From NCBI GenBank assembly GCA_030041385.1, contig JASHNY010000203.1, positions 68,458-114,178 of the forward strand: DNA of 45,721 nt. Direction: 5' to 3'. How positions within the stretch are numbered: the first letter of the stretch is position 1; every line of letters begins with the position of its first letter. The translations under genes were made by a program, and so were the position numbers. Positions 42,980-45,721 of this stretch are shown here, piece by piece. The notes below the pieces were generated by a model. It saw only the letters and a program-made list of their open reading frames with translations, did no database searches and was not told the origin of the DNA. The stretch is from Alphaproteobacteria bacterium. Lineage in GTDB: Bacteria > Pseudomonadota > Alphaproteobacteria > ATCC43930 > CGMCC-115725.

Positions 42980-43492
42980 CTAGGCGACCATGCCCGGCAC
43001 CACCAGGAACAGGTCGGTGTCGTCGGTTTTCTCGCCCGCGGCGGTCAGCATCGCGTGCACCTGGCCGCGGTGGTGGGTCTGATGATTGAAGAAGTGAGTC
43101 ACGAGGAACCGCTTGGGGGCGCTGATCTCGCGCTGCGCGGCGCCGCTGAACCAGGTCAGGTCGGCGTTGAGCCAGGCATCGTCGACCTTGTTCGCCCAGG
43201 CGGTGATGTCGGCGTCGGCCTTGATGCGTTTGTCGCACAATTCGGCATAGTCCTCGACGAAATGGTCGCTCTCTTTGATCGGGGTGGTCGGGCGCTCCCA
43301 CCCGTCGAAGCGCGACATCCACTGGAAATCGCCCCACAGGATGTGGGACAGCGTGCCGTGGATCGAATGCCAGAACCCGGCGCGGTCGGCGCGGCGCTCG
43401 GCCTCGCTCAGATGCCCGGTATTGGCATAGAGCCGGCGGTTCATCTCGGCATTGTAGGCGGCCATCGTGCGAACGTAGGACGGCGTGATCAT
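42980..43492 (-). CDS. DinB family protein
   Basis: The 170-residue protein has the DinB/YfiT four-helix fold with three metal-binding histidines: HSIHGTLSHILWGDFQW in helix 2 and THFFNHQTHHRGQVHAML in helix 4. Related proteins are metal-dependent thiol S-transferases or DNA-damage-induced proteins of unknown activity. GGAGG precedes the ATG by 6 nt. A longer open frame to 45244 exists only as antisense of the OB-fold and thiolase genes. It stands alone and is followed by a terminator-like hairpin. Confidence 0.9.
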   Translation of the reverse strand: MITPSYVRTMAAYNAEMNRRLYANTGHLSEAERRADRAGFWHSIHGTLSHILWGDFQWMSRFDGWERPTTPIKESDHFVEDYAELCDKRIKADADITAWANKVDDAWLNADLTWFSGAAQREISAPKRFLVTHFFNHQTHHRGQVHAMLTAAGEKTDDTDLFLVVPGMVA

Positions 43493-43600
43493 CGGCCTCC
43501 TCCATTGTGCAGTGCAGCACAACGCATGTTTGCTCCGGACCCGGCCCCGCGTCAAACTCGATTCCAGCTGTTGGAGAAACCTGGCGAGACGGTGGCAACC

Positions 43601-44011
43601 ATGCCCGAAGCACAGCGCCCGCGCCCGCAACCGACCCCCGAGACGCGGCATTTCTGGGACGGCACCAAGGTCGGCGAATTGCGCCTGCAGCGCTGCGACG
43701 CCTGTCGCAAGGCGTATTTCCCGCCGCGCCCGTTCTGTCCGCATTGCGCGGCGCGCGAGGTCAGCGTGTTCAAGGCCAGCGGCAAGGGACGGCTCTATTC
43801 CTACGTGATCCATCATCGGCCGGTGCCGGGGTTCACCCCGCCTTACGCGATCGCCGTCGTCGAACTGGACGAGGGCCCGCGGCTGATGACCAACATCGTC
43901 GATTGCCCGCAGACGCCGGAGGCGCTGGTGCTCGACATGCCGGTAGAGGTCGCGTTCGAGCGGCTCGACGACGAGATCACCTTGCCGCTGTTCCGTCCGG
44001 TAAAGGGGTGA
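43601..44011 (+). CDS. Zn-ribbon/OB-fold (DUF35) protein
   Basis: The 136-residue protein has an N-terminal helix (PTPETRHFWDGTKVGEL) and a rubredoxin-like zinc ribbon C-x2-C ... C-x2-C (LQRCDACRKAYFPPRPFCPHC). A C-terminal OB fold follows, with GRLYSYVIHHRPVPGFTPPYAIAVVELDEG. DUF35 proteins pair with thiolase-like subunits and bind acyl-CoA, as in ketone carboxylation, HMG-CoA synthesis and steroid side-chain retro-aldolases (Ltp2-ChsH2). A thiolase-family gene follows 150 bases downstream, with a palindromic repeat between. ATG 43601 is a reasonable start; GTG 43592 is possible. Confidence 0.87.
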   Translation: MPEAQRPRPQPTPETRHFWDGTKVGELRLQRCDACRKAYFPPRPFCPHCAAREVSVFKASGKGRLYSYVIHHRPVPGFTPPYAIAVVELDEGPRLMTNIVDCPQTPEALVLDMPVEVAFERLDDEITLPLFRPVKG

Positions 44012-44027
44012 GCGCGTGCACGTCGTC

Positions 44028-44128
44028 GTCATTGCGAGGAGCCGAAGGCGACGCGGCAATCTCGTTCTCGGCTGGCGCCGGCGCGCGAGATTGCTTCCCC
44101 GCGGATCAAGCCCGCGGGTCGCAATGAC
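44028..44128. repeat. Palindromic repeat copy 3, between OB-fold and thiolase genes
   Basis: A 101-bp element with perfect 10-bp termini (GTCATTGCGA ... TCGCAATGAC), internal GGCAATCTCG / CGAGATTGCTTCC, and an extra inner palindrome CCGCGG-ATCAAG-CCCGCGG. It begins 16 bases after the OB-fold stop and ends 33 bases before the thiolase ATG. Same family as the copies at 11461 and 18357. Confidence 0.85.
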
Positions 44129-44161
44129 CGTGTGGAAATCGATTGCAAGAGGTTGACGCAG

Positions 44162-45304
44162 ATGAAGCCAGGATCGATTGCCATTGTCGGCGCCGCCGAA
44201 ACCACCGAGCTGGGGCGCATCCCGGAACTGTCGCAGATCGGGCTGCATGCCGACGCTGCGCTCAACGCGATGAAGGATGCCGGGCTCAAGCCGGCTGATA
44301 TCGATGGCATCGCCACCGCCGGCGAAACCCCGGTGACGGTCGCGCATTACCTGGGCCTGACGCCGAAATGGGTTGACGGCACCGCGGTCGGCGGCTGCTC
44401 GTTCATGATCCATGTCCGCCATGCGGCAGCGGCGATCGAGAGCGGGCTGTGCTCGACGGTGCTGATCACGCACGGCGAAAGCGGCCGCTCCGGGATCGCG
44501 CGCACCCGCCCGGCGGTGTCGCCGGGCAGCCTCCAGGGCCAGTTCGAACTGCCCTACGGGCCGATGGGGCCGCCGACCCTCTTCACGATCCCGGTCCTGC
44601 GCTACATGAAGACCTACGGGCTGACGCACGAGCAGCTGGCGATGGTCTCGGTCGTGCAGCGCGAATGGGCGGCGAAGAACCCGCGCGCGACGTTTCGCGA
44701 CCAGATCACGGTCGACGACGTGCTGAACTCGCGGATGATCGCCTATCCGTTTCGCCTGCTGCAGTGCTGCCTCGTCACCGACGGCGGCGGCGCGCTGATC
44801 CTGGTGTCGCGCGAGCGGGCCAAGGATTTCCCGCGGAAGCCGGTCTATCTGCTCGGCACCGGCGAATCGGTCGAGACGCCGATGGTCAGCCAGATGGAGG
44901 ACTTCACCTCGTCGCGAGCGTTCCGCGTCGCCGGGGCGAAGGCATTCGCCGAATCCGGCATCACCCATCGCGATGTCGACCACCTGATGATCTACGACGC
45001 CTTCGCCCACCTGCCGATCTACGGGCTCGAAGACCTCGGCTTCTGCAGCCGCGGCGAGGCGGCCCGGTTCATCTGGGAACGCAACACCGCGCCCGGCGGC
45101 AAATTGCCGCTCAACACCAACGGCGGAGGGCTCTCCTACATGCACTCGGGCATGTACGGGATGTACGCCCTGCAGGAGAGCGTGCGCCAGATGCGTGGCA
45201 TAGCGCCGGCCCAGGTGCCGGGCGCGAAACTTTCGGTGTGCCACGGCGTCGGCGGCATGTTCGCCGCCAGCGGCACGATCATCATGACCAACGAAGCTCC
45301 GTAG
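44162..45304 (+). CDS. Thiolase-family protein (acetyl-CoA acetyltransferase/SCP-x type)
   Basis: The 380-residue protein belongs to the non-canonical thiolase group that pairs with DUF35 partners: SIAIVGAAETTELGRI at the N-terminus, DGTAVGGCSFMIHVRHA (C79 at the usual nucleophile position), ITHGESGRSG, LPLNTNGGGLSYMHSG and CHGVGGMF near the end. Relatives include SCP-x thiolases and the Ltp2 retro-aldolase of steroid side chains. The true reaction (thiolysis, condensation or C-C cleavage of an acyl-CoA) cannot be told. GAGG lies 9 nt before ATG 44162; the frame extends to GTG 44132. Probably cotranscribed with the DUF35 gene. Confidence 0.87.
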   Translation: MKPGSIAIVGAAETTELGRIPELSQIGLHADAALNAMKDAGLKPADIDGIATAGETPVTVAHYLGLTPKWVDGTAVGGCSFMIHVRHAAAAIESGLCSTVLITHGESGRSGIARTRPAVSPGSLQGQFELPYGPMGPPTLFTIPVLRYMKTYGLTHEQLAMVSVVQREWAAKNPRATFRDQITVDDVLNSRMIAYPFRLLQCCLVTDGGGALILVSRERAKDFPRKPVYLLGTGESVETPMVSQMEDFTSSRAFRVAGAKAFAESGITHRDVDHLMIYDAFAHLPIYGLEDLGFCSRGEAARFIWERNTAPGGKLPLNTNGGGLSYMHSGMYGMYALQESVRQMRGIAPAQVPGAKLSVCHGVGGMFAASGTIIMTNEAP

Positions 45305-45426
45305 CCGGCTGCCGGGCGAAATATCGCATCATCCTGCCCCCGTGCCGGGGAACCGGTGCGGCTCGCGGCTGTTTCCCATGTGTGAAGACAAAATCAAACA
45401 CTGACACAAAAACTTCAAGCCATATC

Positions 45427-45721
45427 ATGGTACTGGAGACTGATATTCTTATCAGGATGGTCATCGCAGAATATCTCCGCAATTGCGGATACAAAGTGTT
45501 GGAAGGAAGTTCCGCAGAGGACGCGATGACCGTACTTAACGCCGGCCAGGAAGTGGATGCCGTCTTCTCCGAAGTACGATTGGGCGGCAGTTTAGGTGGG
45601 TTTGCCTTGGCTCAGTGGGTCAGGGAACGCCATCCCGCCGTCTCGATAATCCTCACCTCCGGTGTGACAAAAGCGACCGAAACCGCGGCTGCATTGTGCG
45701 AACAGGGGCCGAACGATATTA
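45427..45721 (+). CDS. Atypical response-regulator receiver domain, C-terminus beyond window
   Basis: The visible part reads MVLETDILIRMVIAEYLRNCGYKVLEG, then AGQEVDAVFSEVRLGGSLGGFALAQWVRERHP and ILTSGVTKATE, a CheY-like receiver. The usual Asp phosphoacceptor (xFTDxxxPG) is replaced by Glu (VFSEVRLGG), and the N-terminal acidic pair is ET instead of ED. It may be a phosphorylation-independent receiver. Start may be ATG 45427 or GTG 45382 (adds KTKSNTDTKTSSHI). No ribosome binding site is seen. Its codon use and base composition are visibly less GC-rich than its neighbours. The gene is cut at 45721. Confidence 0.7.
   Translation, partial: MVLETDILIRMVIAEYLRNCGYKVLEGSSAEDAMTVLNAGQEVDAVFSEVRLGGSLGGFALAQWVRERHPAVSIILTSGVTKATETAAALCEQGPNDI

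Noticed and set aside
43493-45244. Extension of the DinB-family frame to 45244
   Set aside because: It is antisense of the OB-fold and thiolase genes and contains repeat-derived peptide; the ribosome binding site supports a start at 43492.

Overview
This is a dense, GC-rich bacterial chromosome segment that reads as an alphaproteobacterium. The main evidence is gene order: rpsF-rpsR-DUF2232-rplI followed by dnaB; a purB / DUF1476 / purS / purQ / purL / bolA / grxD neighbourhood; and a DUF1476 protein, the F1-ATPase zeta-subunit family confined to that class. No tRNA, rRNA, CRISPR array, insertion sequence or prophage gene was seen. All placements come from reading the sequence; no database search was possible.

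Layout. 1-2.65 kb: a truncated secreted Gly/Ser-rich protein coupled to a DUF2092 periplasmic protein, aspartate dehydrogenase (nadX) and a DUF1801 protein. 2.67-7.96 kb (minus strand): dnaB, a cyclopropane-fatty-acid synthase and the rplI-DUF2232-rpsR-rpsF operon, with a good promoter and a leader that can fold over the rpsF ribosome binding site. 8-18.4 kb: a glutathione transferase, grxD-bolA, then the purine genes purL, purQ, purS and purB. These are interrupted by a hybrid histidine kinase, a tiny membrane protein and an NRDE protein; purC, often found here in related genomes, is absent. An RluA-type pseudouridine synthase is coupled to purB.

18.5-26.5 kb: cupin, lipoprotein, class II aldolase, S10 carboxypeptidase, SpoU rRNA methyltransferase, DTW-domain protein, a DHA2-type efflux pump coupled to an EEP-family hydrolase, and two small proteins. 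26.5-30.2 kb: a 1200-residue tandem ABC exporter resembling fused CydD-CydC. 30.2-33.9 kb: a catabolic module (LysR regulator, divergent cupin, MFS transporter, uronate-dehydrogenase-like enzyme). 33.9-36.8 kb: an ABM-domain protein and alpha/beta hydrolase divergent from an ArsR-type regulator, then an ArsC-family reductase. 37-45.3 kb: a diiron ferritin-like protein, a class III cyclase, gamma-glutamyltransferase, an MFS transporter, a DinB-family protein and a DUF35 OB-fold / thiolase pair. The right edge cuts a receiver-domain gene of lower GC with Glu at the phosphoacceptor position.

Non-coding structure of note: three copies of a roughly 90-100 bp palindromic repeat, two of which end 1-2 nt from the start codons assigned to purL and the RluA gene; two promoters with identical -35/-10 hexamers and spacing; palindromic operator candidates upstream of the kinase and the LysR gene; a hairpin with a GUAA loop ahead of the efflux pump; and the rpsF leader. 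I did not find a clearly new multi-gene system. The best candidates for new biology are the rpsF leader, the repeats against start codons, the kinase inserted into the purine cluster and the degenerate receiver.
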